A DNA stretch of 64,000 bases, taken from contig NZ_SRRT01000001.1 in the NCBI RefSeq assembly GCF_004784475.1, positions 310,001 through 374,000 on the forward strand, given 5' to 3'. Made by a program: the position numbers and the translations under genes. Of the stretch, positions 34,122 to 42,636 are shown in pieces (position 1 is the stretch's first letter; every line of letters starts with the position of its first letter). The DNA is from Streptomyces bauhiniae (lineage in GTDB: Bacteria; Actinomycetota; Actinomycetes; Streptomycetales; Streptomycetaceae). The notes beneath the pieces were generated by a model. That model was given only the letters and a program-made list of their open reading frames with translations. It did not search any database and was not told where the DNA came from.

Positions 34122-34801
34122 ACTTCGATCTCGATCTGCAGGAACTCAGCGGGACGTTCAGCGTCGCCGATGTCGTGGCGGCGATGGCGCTGTCGTTCAT
34201 CCTGTCCACGCTGATCGGCTACGTGTACCGGTACACGCACCGCAACGTCTCCTACAGCCAGTCCTACGTGCAGACCCTGGTCATCGTCGGCATGATCGTC
34301 GCCCTGATCATGCTGGTCGTCGGCTCGAACCTGGCCCGCGCGTTCTCGCTGGTCGGCGCCCTGTCCGTGGTCCGTTTCCGGAACGCGGTCAAGGAGACCA
34401 GGGACGTCGGCTTCATCTTCCTGGCGATGGCGATCGGCATGGCCTGCGGTGCCCGGTTCTACACGCTCGCCGCCGTTGGCGCCGTCGTCATCTGCGCGGT
34501 CGTCCTGGTGATGTTCAAGTTCAACTGGTTCGCGCTGAACGTGCAGCGGCAGGTCGTCAAGGTCCAGGTCCCGGCCGGCGAGGACTACACGCCGCAGATC
34601 CGTGACGTGCTGATCAAGTACACCAGCGAGTTCGAGCTGGTGAGCACGGAGACGATCCGCGGCGGCGCCCTGACGGAGGTCTTCTACACGGTGCGCCTGA
34701 AGACGGGGGCCGAGCCCGGTGACCTGGTCGGCGCGCTGCAGGAACGTACGTCCGGCCAGCGGGTCACCGTGCTGACCGGCTACGACACGACGGACCTGTG
34801 A
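34118..34801 (+). CDS. DUF4956 membrane protein
   Basis: A 227-residue protein with four predicted helices in the first 140 residues and a cytoplasmic C-terminal ferredoxin-like part. The family hallmark FSLVGALSVVRFRNAVKETRD is present (SLVGALSVVRFRNAV). GTG at 34118 overlaps the VTC stop by four bases (GTGA), so translation is coupled, and the two proteins probably form one complex. Function unknown; perhaps a channel or scaffold for polymer export. Confidence 0.85.
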   Translation: MNFDLDLQELSGTFSVADVVAAMALSFILSTLIGYVYRYTHRNVSYSQSYVQTLVIVGMIVALIMLVVGSNLARAFSLVGALSVVRFRNAVKETRDVGFIFLAMAIGMACGARFYTLAAVGAVVICAVVLVMFKFNWFALNVQRQVVKVQVPAGEDYTPQIRDVLIKYTSEFELVSTETIRGGALTEVFYTVRLKTGAEPGDLVGALQERTSGQRVTVLTGYDTTDL

Positions 34802-36438
34802 TGAGCGGCGAGACCACCGCGCAGCGCGGGAGGCGGCTGAAGGACCGGCTGCCCGTCCGGCTGCGCCACCACTGGAAGCCGGCCGCGGCGCTGGGCGTCG
34901 GGCTCGCCGCGATGGTCGGGTTCCTCGGTGACGCGCGGATCTCCCCGTACGTGACGTCCTCCTCGCGCGTCGAGGGGGACCCCATCACCGAGGACGTCAA
35001 GGGGACGGTCGGCCTGTACGACACCTCCGAGGCGCACTCGATCCAGCTCACCTACAAGCAGACCGACTTCGACAAGATGATGAAGGAGTTCAAGGAGGAC
35101 GGGACCAAGGACTACATCGAGGCCGACCTCGTCCTCGACGGCGTCTACCTCAACGACGTCGGCATCCGTCTCAAGGGGAACTCCACGCTGTCGTCCCTGC
35201 GGGGCAACCGGGGCATGCCCGGTGGCGGCCGGCAGATGCCCGGCGCCCCGCAGGGCGCCCCGGCCGGCGCCGGCGGCGCGGCCGGGGGCAAGGGCCGCCA
35301 GCCCGGCGGCGGGCAGCCCGGCGGCGCTCAGCCCGGCGGCGGAGCCGGTGGCGGCTTCGGCGGGATGACGCAGTACGACCTGTCCGCGGACAAGCCCGAG
35401 GAACTGCCCTGGCTCGTCAAGATCGACGAGTACGTCGAGGGCCGCGCCTATCAGGGCGAGCGGGAGATCTCGCTGCGTCCCGGCGCCAACGCGCAGGTCC
35501 CCCTCAACGAGGCGCTGTCCCTCTCGCTGACCGGGAAGAGCGGGCAGAAGGCCGAGCGGTACACCTTCACCGAGCTGAAGGTGAACAACCGGCCCTCCGC
35601 CGCCCGCCTCATGGTCGAGGCACCCGACACCGACTACGCCGACGACATCGCCGACGGCAACGGCGTGCTGTACAAGGCCAAGGCGAGCGGCAGCTTCGAG
35701 TACCGCGGGGACGACCCCAGCGAGTACGAGAGCTCCTTCAAGCAGCTCAACAAGAAGGGCAGCCAAGACCTCGAACCGGTGATGAAGCTCATCAAGTGGG
35801 CCGACGGCGCGTCGGACGAGGAGTTCGCCCGCGACCTCCACAAGTACGTCGACGTCGCCTCGCTGGCCCGCTACGTCGCCTCGCAGAACCTGCTGCTGAA
35901 CTTCGACGACATCGCCGGACCCGGCAAGAACTACCTCCTCTGGTACGACCTGGACACCAAGAAGTTCTCCGTGCTCGGCTGGGACTACAACCTCACCTTC
36001 AGCGGGGACGCGACGGCCGGACCGGACGACTCCACCGGCATGGGCGGCGGCATGCCCCAGGGGATGCCGGAAGGCGCGCCCGGCGGCGAAGGCATGCCCG
36101 AAGGGATGCCGGAAGGGATGCCGGAGGGCGCGCCCGGCGGTGCCGGCGGCGACCGGGAGGGCGGCCCGGGCGGGGGCAGGGGCGGCATGTCCCACGTCCT
36201 GAAGACCAAGTTCCTGGCCCTGGACGCCTTCGACTCCGTCTACAAGAAGGCGTACCGCGAGCTGTACCAGGAGTTCTATGCCTCGGGCACGGCGGCGGAC
36301 AGCGTCAGGGCGATCGCCGGGCAGGCCCGGGCGGCGGGCGCCGGCTCCAAGGAGCTGGACACCGCCGTGAGCAAGCTCACCAAGACCGTCACCGACCGCT
36401 CCGCGGCTCTGGCCAAGGACAAGGAGGTGACCGGCTGA
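34801..36438 (+). CDS. CotH-kinase-like exported protein with Gly/Met/Pro-rich inserts
   Basis: A 545-residue protein related to the spore-coat kinase CotH. A basic N-terminus and one membrane helix (about 28-45) place the domain outside. Family motifs: GIRLKGNSTLSSL, LPWLVKIDEY, YVASQNLLLNFDD and WDYNLTF (metal-binding region). Two low-complexity inserts interrupt it: a Gly/Pro/Gln-rich stretch at about 138-192 and MPQGMPEGAPGGEGMPEG-type repeats at about 415-465. ATG at 34801 shares bases with the DUF4956 stop (TGATG). CotH homologues phosphorylate proteins; the target here is unknown. Confidence 0.88.
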   Translation: MSGETTAQRGRRLKDRLPVRLRHHWKPAAALGVGLAAMVGFLGDARISPYVTSSSRVEGDPITEDVKGTVGLYDTSEAHSIQLTYKQTDFDKMMKEFKEDGTKDYIEADLVLDGVYLNDVGIRLKGNSTLSSLRGNRGMPGGGRQMPGAPQGAPAGAGGAAGGKGRQPGGGQPGGAQPGGGAGGGFGGMTQYDLSADKPEELPWLVKIDEYVEGRAYQGEREISLRPGANAQVPLNEALSLSLTGKSGQKAERYTFTELKVNNRPSAARLMVEAPDTDYADDIADGNGVLYKAKASGSFEYRGDDPSEYESSFKQLNKKGSQDLEPVMKLIKWADGASDEEFARDLHKYVDVASLARYVASQNLLLNFDDIAGPGKNYLLWYDLDTKKFSVLGWDYNLTFSGDATAGPDDSTGMGGGMPQGMPEGAPGGEGMPEGMPEGMPEGAPGGAGGDREGGPGGGRGGMSHVLKTKFLALDAFDSVYKKAYRELYQEFYASGTAADSVRAIAGQARAAGAGSKELDTAVSKLTKTVTDRSAALAKDKEVTG

Positions 36439-36523
36439 CAGGATGCCCGCCTATCATCGCGCCGCACGCACCGCAGCCGCCCCACCGCGGCTGCGCCGCC
36501 CGTACCGCCGAGGTGCCGAGAAC

Positions 36524-37279
36524 GTGAACGCCCCCCTGAACCTGCCGGCCGCGCCCGTCGGCGCCCGGCACACCGTCCTGGTCGTGGAGGACGACGCCAG
36601 CATCCGCACCCTGCTGTCCTCGGCGCTGACCGCGGCCGGGTACGCCGTGGTGAGCGCGGGCACCGGGCAGGAGGCCATGTTCGAGGCGGGCAGCCGGCGG
36701 CCCGATTTGATCGTCCTGGACGTCATGCTCCCCGACACCGACGGCTTCCGGGTCATCCGCGAGCTGCGGGCCCAGGGCGTCTACACGCCGGTGCTGTTCC
36801 TCACCGCCCGGGCCGGTGTCGAGGACCGCATCATCGGGCTGAGCTCCGGCGGCGACGACTACGTCACCAAGCCCTTCCACGTCCAGGAGATCCTGCTGCG
36901 CATCCGCGCCATCATGCGCCGCAGCAACACCCCGCCCGCCGCGGACGAGGGCCGGCCGTCCCTGCGGTACGCCGACCTCACTCTCGACCAGAACAGCCAC
37001 GACGTGGTCCGCGCGGGCCGGCTGCTGAAGCTGTCCCCGACGGAGTTCCGGCTCCTGGCCTGCCTCCTCGCCCAGCCCGAGCGCGTGGTGGAGAAGGCCG
37101 AGATCCTCCAGCAGGTCTGGCAGTACGACTTCTCCGGCGACACCCGGATCGTGGACACCTACGTCAAGAACCTCCGCCGCAAGCTCGACCAGGACGCGAC
37201 CCCGTTGATCCACACCGTGCGCGGGGTCGGGTACTGCCTGCGGCTGCCGCGCGACGAGCCGCGTACGGCCGGCCGGTGA
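36524..37279 (+). CDS. OmpR-family response regulator
   Basis: A 251-residue regulator: receiver domain with phosphoacceptor Asp66 (LIVLDVMLP), acidic pair EDD at 22-24 and Lys116 (VTKPF), then an OmpR-type winged helix (LKLSPTEFRLLACLL to VRGVGYCLRL). GTG at 36524. It lies 85 bases after the CotH gene and overlaps the kinase gene by four bases. It probably controls the flanking VTC-CotH and exporter operons through the 11-bp-spaced repeats at 33112 and 43830. Confidence 0.93.
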   Translation: MNAPLNLPAAPVGARHTVLVVEDDASIRTLLSSALTAAGYAVVSAGTGQEAMFEAGSRRPDLIVLDVMLPDTDGFRVIRELRAQGVYTPVLFLTARAGVEDRIIGLSSGGDDYVTKPFHVQEILLRIRAIMRRSNTPPAADEGRPSLRYADLTLDQNSHDVVRAGRLLKLSPTEFRLLACLLAQPERVVEKAEILQQVWQYDFSGDTRIVDTYVKNLRRKLDQDATPLIHTVRGVGYCLRLPRDEPRTAGR

Positions 37280-38892
37280 GGCGGCTGCGCCGGCTGCGGC
37301 CGCGCTCCCTGCGCAGCCGTCTCGTCCTGATCGCGGCGCTCCTCGCCACCGGCGCCGTCCTGCTGTGCCAGCTCGCCGGCCTCACCGTGCTGCGCGGCTG
37401 GCTCACCGACCAGGTGGACGACCGGCTCGCCCACTTCCGTCCTCCCGGCCGGGTCTACGGGGACGCCGGCACGGGCAAGGCGCCGCAGCCTCCCAGGCCG
37501 GACGACACCCTGCCCTCGGACTACCGCGTCTACTTCTACGACCGGGACGGGCACCTGCTGCGCACCTCCCTGGGAAGCGGCGAGAGCCCCGGCCCCCGGC
37601 TCCCGGCGCGCAAGGCCGACCTGAACTTGACCATGGGGCGGCCGAGCACCCTCCCGGCCGAGGGCGGCGCGTCGGGCTCCGGCTGGCGCGTGGTGGCCTA
37701 CGAGGGGCCCGACCGCATGCGCGCCGTCGTCGCCCTCCCGCTGGACACCGTGGACGGCGCCACCACCAAACTCCTCTGGCTCAGCCTGGCCCTCGGGGCC
37801 GCCGTCGCCGTGGGGGTCGTCGTCCTCGGGAACGGCGCCGTCCGCCTGGGACTGCGCCCGCTCACCCGGGTCGAGCACACCGCCCAGCACATCACCGGGG
37901 GTGCCCTGGAGCTCAACGTCCCCGTGGCGGACCCGGACACCGAGGTCGGCCGGCTCGGCCTGGCCCTCAACACCATGCTCGACCGGCTGCGCACCGCCCT
38001 GCACCGCACGGAGACCTCCGAGGCGCGGCTGCGGCACTTCATGGCCGACGCCGGACACGAACTGCGCACGCCGCTCACCGCCATCCAGGGCTTCGCGGAA
38101 CTCCTGCTGGACGAGCCGGACATGGCCGCCGGGCGGCGCCACGAGGCGCACGCCCTGATCGCCCACAACGCCGACCGCATGAGCCGCCTGGTGGACGACC
38201 TGTTCCTCCTCGCCAAGCTCGGCGAGGCGCCCGTGACCCACCGCGAACCCGTCGACCTGCTCTCCCTCGCGGCCGACGCCATCGCCACCACCGCGATACG
38301 CCATCCCCACCGCACGGTCACCCTGGAACCGCTCCCGGCCCCTCCCGGACCCCCCGGAACCGCCGGGGCGGGGGAGCCCTCGGGCGCCGGGACCGGAGGG
38401 GAACTCGACATCGTGGAGACGCCCGGCGATCCCCACCAGCTCGCCCAGGTCCTGGGCAACCTGCTGTCCAACGCCGCCGTCCACACGCCCCCCGAGGCCG
38501 CCGTCCGCGTCAGGGTCGGCCTCACCCGGGTCACCGCAGGCGGTGCCCCGGGCAGCGGCCGGTCCCTGCCGCCCGGCACACCCGTCTGCGTGGTCGAGGT
38601 CGCCGACGACGGCCCCGGCATCAAGCCGGACGAGGCCCACCGCGTCTTCGACCGCTTCTACCGCGCGACCCCTCACGACCGGTCGGGCGCACCGGGATTC
38701 AGGGCCGACCGCGAGCCGGGCTCCGGCCTCGGGCTCGCCATCGCCGCCGCCATCGCCGCGGCGCACGGCGGACGTCTCGAACTGGACAACCGCCCCGGCG
38801 AGGGCTGCGCCTTCCGCCTGCTCCTGCCCGACGCGACGGCCGCGCCGGAGGGCCACGCGGACGAGGCGCACCGCGCTCCGCGTCCCACGTGA
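37276..38892 (+). CDS. Sensor histidine kinase
   Basis: A 538-residue membrane kinase and partner of the preceding regulator. Layout: helix 1 (about 17-40), extracytoplasmic sensor (about 41-164, Pro/Gly-rich), helix 2 (about 165-187), HAMP, dimerisation domain with His261 in DAGHELRTPL, and ATPase domain with NLLSNAAVHT (N box), DDGPGI (G1) and GSGLGLAI (G2). A Pro/Gly-rich loop of about 25 residues interrupts the ATPase domain. GTG at 37276 overlaps the regulator stop (GTGA). The signal is unknown. Confidence 0.93.
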   Translation: MRRLRRLRPRSLRSRLVLIAALLATGAVLLCQLAGLTVLRGWLTDQVDDRLAHFRPPGRVYGDAGTGKAPQPPRPDDTLPSDYRVYFYDRDGHLLRTSLGSGESPGPRLPARKADLNLTMGRPSTLPAEGGASGSGWRVVAYEGPDRMRAVVALPLDTVDGATTKLLWLSLALGAAVAVGVVVLGNGAVRLGLRPLTRVEHTAQHITGGALELNVPVADPDTEVGRLGLALNTMLDRLRTALHRTETSEARLRHFMADAGHELRTPLTAIQGFAELLLDEPDMAAGRRHEAHALIAHNADRMSRLVDDLFLLAKLGEAPVTHREPVDLLSLAADAIATTAIRHPHRTVTLEPLPAPPGPPGTAGAGEPSGAGTGGELDIVETPGDPHQLAQVLGNLLSNAAVHTPPEAAVRVRVGLTRVTAGGAPGSGRSLPPGTPVCVVEVADDGPGIKPDEAHRVFDRFYRATPHDRSGAPGFRADREPGSGLGLAIAAAIAAAHGGRLELDNRPGEGCAFRLLLPDATAAPEGHADEAHRAPRPT

Positions 38893-38898
38893 CCCCAC

Positions 38899-38920
38899 CA
38901 CCGGGGCCCGCGTGGGGCCC
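38899..38920. terminator. GC hairpin between convergent operons
   Basis: GGGGCCC and GGGCCCC with a short GCGT-type loop lie in the 43-base gap between the kinase stop and the stop of the convergent adaptor gene, a likely bidirectional terminator. Confidence 0.45.
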
Positions 38921-38935
38921 CGGCCACCCGACACG

Positions 38936-39802
38936 TCAGACGTGCACCTCGACGGTCACCGCCTGGCCTGCCCGGGCCGTCGCGGGAAGGTCGTCCAGGT
39001 CGACCAGGACGGTGTAGCGGACCACCTGGGTTGAGGACTGCTGTCCACCGCCTGCCTGGCCGGTGCCGCCCGAGCTGTCCGTGGTGACGGGTACGGGCGA
39101 CACCGAGGTCACCCGGCCCTGGACCGTGGTGCCCGAGGAGTCCAGGGTGACCGATGCCTTCTGGCCGTCCTTCAGTTCGGCGATGTCGGCCTCGGTGAAG
39201 TCGGCGCTGACCCGCAACTGGGACAGGTCGGTGAGGGTGAGGACCGCGGCCCCCTGGGACACCGTCTGCCCGGCCTCGGCGTCGACCGTGGTCACCGTCC
39301 CGGCGAACGGGGCGACGATCTTCGTGCCCTCCACCGCCCGCTGGGCCTCGCGGTAGGCGTTGCGGGCCTTCACATAGGACGCGTACGCCTTCCGGTACCC
39401 CTCCTCGCCGGCCTCGTTCAGCTCCTGGGAGGCGGAGAGGTAGGACCAGTAGGCGGCCGTCCTGCTCTCGACGGCCCCGGTGGAGTCGACCTGGGCCAGG
39501 ACGTCGCCCTTCTCGACCTTCTGACCGGCCTTCACCTTGAGCGTCGTCACCGTTCCTCCGGTCGCGAACGACAGTGTGCGGGTGCTGGGGCTCTCCAGCG
39601 TCCCGGAGGCGGACGGGTCCGTGCTGACCTCCACGTCGGGGACGGTGGTGGAGGGCTTTGCGGCCGATGGGGCGGCGGTGCTGCCCTCGGCGCGGACGGT
39701 CATGAACCCGCCGCCCATCAGGACGGCGCCGAGCACGCCGTACACGGCGGCCTTCCGGCGTCCCTTCCCTGTCGTCGTCCGACGTCTGTTCCCTGCCGCC
39801 AC
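38936..39802 (-). CDS. Membrane-fusion (HlyD/MacA-like) adaptor 2
   Basis: A 288-residue periplasmic-adaptor-type protein. One N-terminal helix (about 18-36), a biotinyl-lipoyl-like strand region LKVKAGQKVEKGDVLAQVDS, a short helical hairpin around SRTAAYWSYLSASQELNEAG, then the second lipoyl half APFAGTVTTVDAEAGQTVSQ and a beta-barrel. GTG start at 39802. It is the last gene of the exporter operon; a second, longer adaptor is the first gene. In Gram-positives such proteins reach through the wall from an ABC permease. Confidence 0.85.
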   Translation of the reverse strand: MAAGNRRRTTTGKGRRKAAVYGVLGAVLMGGGFMTVRAEGSTAAPSAAKPSTTVPDVEVSTDPSASGTLESPSTRTLSFATGGTVTTLKVKAGQKVEKGDVLAQVDSTGAVESRTAAYWSYLSASQELNEAGEEGYRKAYASYVKARNAYREAQRAVEGTKIVAPFAGTVTTVDAEAGQTVSQGAAVLTLTDLSQLRVSADFTEADIAELKDGQKASVTLDSSGTTVQGRVTSVSPVPVTTDSSGGTGQAGGGQQSSTQVVRYTVLVDLDDLPATARAGQAVTVEVHV

Positions 39803-39805
39803 CGG

Positions 39806-40201
39806 TCAGCCTCCGTTCCGCGAGCCGTCGCCGCCGGACCCGCCCTGCTGGGGCCGCAGGGACGCGCACGCCTGCATGGCCTCCTGCTGCTCCGCCGACA
39901 TGCTCGGCATGCCCGAGGGCCGCCCCGACGGGGTCCCGGACGGCGCGCCTTCCGGCATCCCGCTCGGGGCGCCGGACGGCCGTCCGCCGGGCGCGCCGGA
40001 CGGGCGTCCGCCGGGGGCGCCTTCGGGCCGCTGTCCACCCCGGTCGGGCATGGTCACGCCGTGCTCGCCGAGGCACTCCTGGAATGCCTGCATGGAGTCG
40101 TCGGAAGGCTGCTGTCCGGCCTTGTCGCTGCCGCAGGCGACCGTGGCCAGCAGGACGCCCACGATCGCGGCCGCGCCCAGAATCCGCCTGGTCCTGATCA
40201 T
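39806..40201 (-). CDS. Small Pro/Gly/Ser/Met-rich lipoprotein
   Basis: A 131-residue lipoprotein: signal ending in lipobox ATVAC (Cys23). A short conserved-looking part MQAFQECLGEHGVTMPDR comes next, then GGRPSGAPGGRPSGAPSGMP-type repeats, then QQEAMQACASLRPQ. The pair of cysteines around CLGEHGV and ACASL flanks the repeat. The ATG at 40201 overlaps the upstream stop by four bases (ATGA). Unknown function. It shares its composition with the CotH insert, so it may be a substrate or partner in the same pathway. Confidence 0.7.
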   Translation of the reverse strand: MIRTRRILGAAAIVGVLLATVACGSDKAGQQPSDDSMQAFQECLGEHGVTMPDRGGQRPEGAPGGRPSGAPGGRPSGAPSGMPEGAPSGTPSGRPSGMPSMSAEQQEAMQACASLRPQQGGSGGDGSRNGG

Positions 40202-40704
40202 TCCGGTGCTCCTCCGGTCGGGGCGGAGGCCGGCGCGGAGCCCTGGCCGGAGCCCTGGGGCCGGAGGACGACCGAGTCACCGGTCTTGATCTCGACGGTC
40301 TTGCCGTCCTGTGTCGTGACCTCCACCACCCCGTCCTTGATCTTGCTGACGGTTCCGAAGGACATTCCCTGGCGCGCCTGGCCGCCACCGCCCTGGCCGC
40401 CACCGCCCTGGCCGCCACTTCCCAGGCCGCCTCCGCCGGGGAAGCCCGACCCGCCTCCCTGCGACCTGCCGCCGGGCATCTGACCGCCGCCGGGCCGAGT
40501 GGCGGAGGCGGTGTCGTCGCCCTTCTCCGCGTACACGCCGCCGATGAACCCGCAGACGGCCACGATTCCCGCGATCAGGAAGAGCGCCGCCCCGGGCGGA
40601 CGCCTGCGCGCGGGCGCCGACTCGAGCTCGGCGTCGAGGTCCCCGGGGAACGGGGAGTCGGCCAGGATGTCGGTGTCTTGGTTCAAGGATCTGTCCTCAC
40701 TCAT
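40198..40704 (-). CDS. Membrane-anchored Gly-rich protein with a C-terminal beta domain
   Basis: A 168-residue protein: acidic N-terminus, one membrane helix (about 38-58), a Gly/Gln/Pro-rich linker (about 70-108), then a small SH3/OB-like part FGTVSKIKDGVVEVTTQDGK, TVEIKTGDSVVLR. ATG at 40704 overlaps the permease stop by 8 bases, so it belongs to the exporter operon. Function unknown. The C-terminal part resembles domains that stabilise or bind metal or peptide in other secreted proteins, a weak inference. Confidence 0.65.
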   Translation of the reverse strand: MSEDRSLNQDTDILADSPFPGDLDAELESAPARRRPPGAALFLIAGIVAVCGFIGGVYAEKGDDTASATRPGGGQMPGGRSQGGGSGFPGGGGLGSGGQGGGGQGGGGQARQGMSFGTVSKIKDGVVEVTTQDGKTVEIKTGDSVVLRPQGSGQGSAPASAPTGGAPE

Positions 40705-41953
40705 GACGCAGCGCCTCGATGGGGCGCAGCGAGGCGGCACGGTTGGCCGGGTAGCTGCCGAAGAAGAGGCCGATGACGACCGATACGCCGAGCGCGAGGC
40801 CGATCGACCAGGGGGCGATCACCGGCTGCACGCCGACGATCTCGAACCGGCTGCTGACGACGCCCGCGACGACCCCGAGGACGCCGCCGATCAGGGAGAG
40901 AATGGTGGCCTCGGTGATGAACTGGCCGAGGATGGCTCCCCTGGGGGCGCCGATGGCCTTGCGGATGCCGATCTCGCGGGTGCGTTCGGTGACGGTGACG
41001 AGCATGATGTTGGTGACGCCGATGCCGCCGACCAGGAGACTGATCGCCGCGACCGCACCGAGCAGGACGGTGAAGGTCTCGCTGGACTCGGCGGCGGCCG
41101 ACTGCAGGCTGGCCTGGTTGAAGACCTGGAAGTCGGTCGTGCCGTGCCGCTGGTCGAGCACCGTGGTGACCTCGGCCTGCGCCGCGTCGACCGCGTCCGG
41201 GGTCTTGGCCTGGACGACGATCTGGCTGAGCGCGCCGTAGCTGGTGAGCGTGCCCTGGACGGCGGTGTAGGGCGCGATGGCGGTGTCGTCGGCGTCCTGG
41301 AAGCCGCTGGAGGACGAGCCGGACTCCGCGAGGACCCCGATCACGGTGAAGAAGGCGCCGTTGACGTTCATCCTCTTGCCGATCGGGTCGACCCGGCCGA
41401 ACAGCTCCTCGGCGACGGTCTGCCCGATGACGGCGACCTTGGCACCGGAGGCGACCTGTGCGGCGGTGAAGAGCGAACCGCGCCGGAGCGTCTTGTTGTT
41501 CGCCTTGAAGTACGCGGAGTCGCTGCCGACGAACTGGCCGATGCTGTGACTGGCCGTCAGGTACGTGGTGGTCTGGGAGCTGGCGTTGACCACCGGGGAG
41601 GCGCTCTCGACCGAGGGTGTGCTCACCGGGTCGACCAGCGCCTTGGCGTCCTCCACCGTCAGCTTCCTGGCCTGGGTGCGCGGCCCGGTGCCCGTCTGCT
41701 GTCCACCCGCGGCACCCGGGCCGGCCTGACGGCCTGCGCCGCCCTGACCGGTGGTCGAGGTCGACACGGTCAGGGCGCCCGCGCCCAGCCGGGCGATGCT
41801 GTCCTGGATCTGCCGGGAGGAGCCGTTGCCGACCGCCACCAGGAGGATGACGGCGCCGACGCCGATGAGGATGCCCAGCGTCGTCAGCCCGCTGCGGAGC
41901 TTGTTGGCGCCCAGGCCGCGCAGGGCGAACCTGAGGATCTCGAAGGGGTTCAC
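40697..41953 (-). CDS. MacB/FtsX-type ABC transporter permease
   Basis: A 418-residue permease. Helix 1 (about 20-40), a large extracytoplasmic domain (about 45-290; a Gln/Gly-rich loop GQGGAGRQAGPGAAGGQQTG occurs at 69-88), then three helices including LLVGGIGVTNIMLVTVTERT and the cytoplasmic loop REIGIRKAIGAPRGAIL, the FtsX/MacB signature. Such systems work as mechanotransmission exporters, passing peptides or lipoproteins without a channel through the permease. GTG at 41953 overlaps the ATPase stop (GTGA). Confidence 0.92.
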   Translation of the reverse strand: MNPFEILRFALRGLGANKLRSGLTTLGILIGVGAVILLVAVGNGSSRQIQDSIARLGAGALTVSTSTTGQGGAGRQAGPGAAGGQQTGTGPRTQARKLTVEDAKALVDPVSTPSVESASPVVNASSQTTTYLTASHSIGQFVGSDSAYFKANNKTLRRGSLFTAAQVASGAKVAVIGQTVAEELFGRVDPIGKRMNVNGAFFTVIGVLAESGSSSSGFQDADDTAIAPYTAVQGTLTSYGALSQIVVQAKTPDAVDAAQAEVTTVLDQRHGTTDFQVFNQASLQSAAAESSETFTVLLGAVAAISLLVGGIGVTNIMLVTVTERTREIGIRKAIGAPRGAILGQFITEATILSLIGGVLGVVAGVVSSRFEIVGVQPVIAPWSIGLALGVSVVIGLFFGSYPANRAASLRPIEALRHE

Positions 41954-42636
41954 TGTCTGCGGTCCTCCACGATCTCGCCGTCGACCAGGCGAATCACCCG
42001 CTTGCTGCGCTTGGCGACCTCGTCCTCGTGGGTGATCAGGACGATGGTGCGGCCGGACGCCGAGAGCTGGTCGAGGACATCGAGGACGTCGAGGGTCGAC
42101 TTGCTGTCGAGGTTGCCGGTCGGCTCGTCGGCGAGGAGCAGGGACGGCGCGGTGGCCAGCGCGCGTGCCACGGCTACGCGCTGCTGCTGTCCGCCGGACA
42201 GCTCGTTCGGCTCGTGACCGGTCCGCTCGGAGAGCCCGACCAGGTCCAGTGCCGCGCGTGCCCGCCTGCGCCGCTCGGCCGCCTTCACCCCGCCGTAGGC
42301 GAGGGGGAGTTCGACGTTGGCGAGGGCCGTCATCCGGGGTATGAGGTTGAAGCTCTGGAAGATGAACCCGATCTTCCTGTTCCGGAGGATCGACAACTGC
42401 CGCTCGCTGAGCCCGCTGACGTCCGTGCCGTCCAGGAAGTAGCGCCCGTCCGTCGGCACGTCCAGGCAGCCCAGGATGTTCATCAGCGTGGACTTGCCGG
42501 AACCGGACTGTCCCATGATCGCCACGTAGTCGCCCTGCTCGACCGTCAGGTTGGTCTCCCGCAGCGCGTTGACGACCGTCTCACCCTGCCCGTAGACCTT
42601 GGTGACGTCGCGGACCTCGATGACGGGGGTGCTCAC
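41950..42636 (-). CDS. MacB/LolD-type ABC transporter ATPase
   Basis: A 228-residue ATPase. Walker A GQSGSGKST, Q-loop FQSFNLIPRMTALANVELPL, signature LSGGQQQRVAVARAL and Walker B LLLADEPTGNLDS. It powers the FtsX-type permease encoded next to it. The stop overlaps the permease start and the GTG at 42636 overlaps the adaptor stop by four bases, so adaptor, ATPase and permease are translationally coupled. Confidence 0.95.
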   Translation of the reverse strand: MSTPVIEVRDVTKVYGQGETVVNALRETNLTVEQGDYVAIMGQSGSGKSTLMNILGCLDVPTDGRYFLDGTDVSGLSERQLSILRNRKIGFIFQSFNLIPRMTALANVELPLAYGGVKAAERRRRARAALDLVGLSERTGHEPNELSGGQQQRVAVARALATAPSLLLADEPTGNLDSKSTLDVLDVLDQLSASGRTIVLITHEDEVAKRSKRVIRLVDGEIVEDRRQ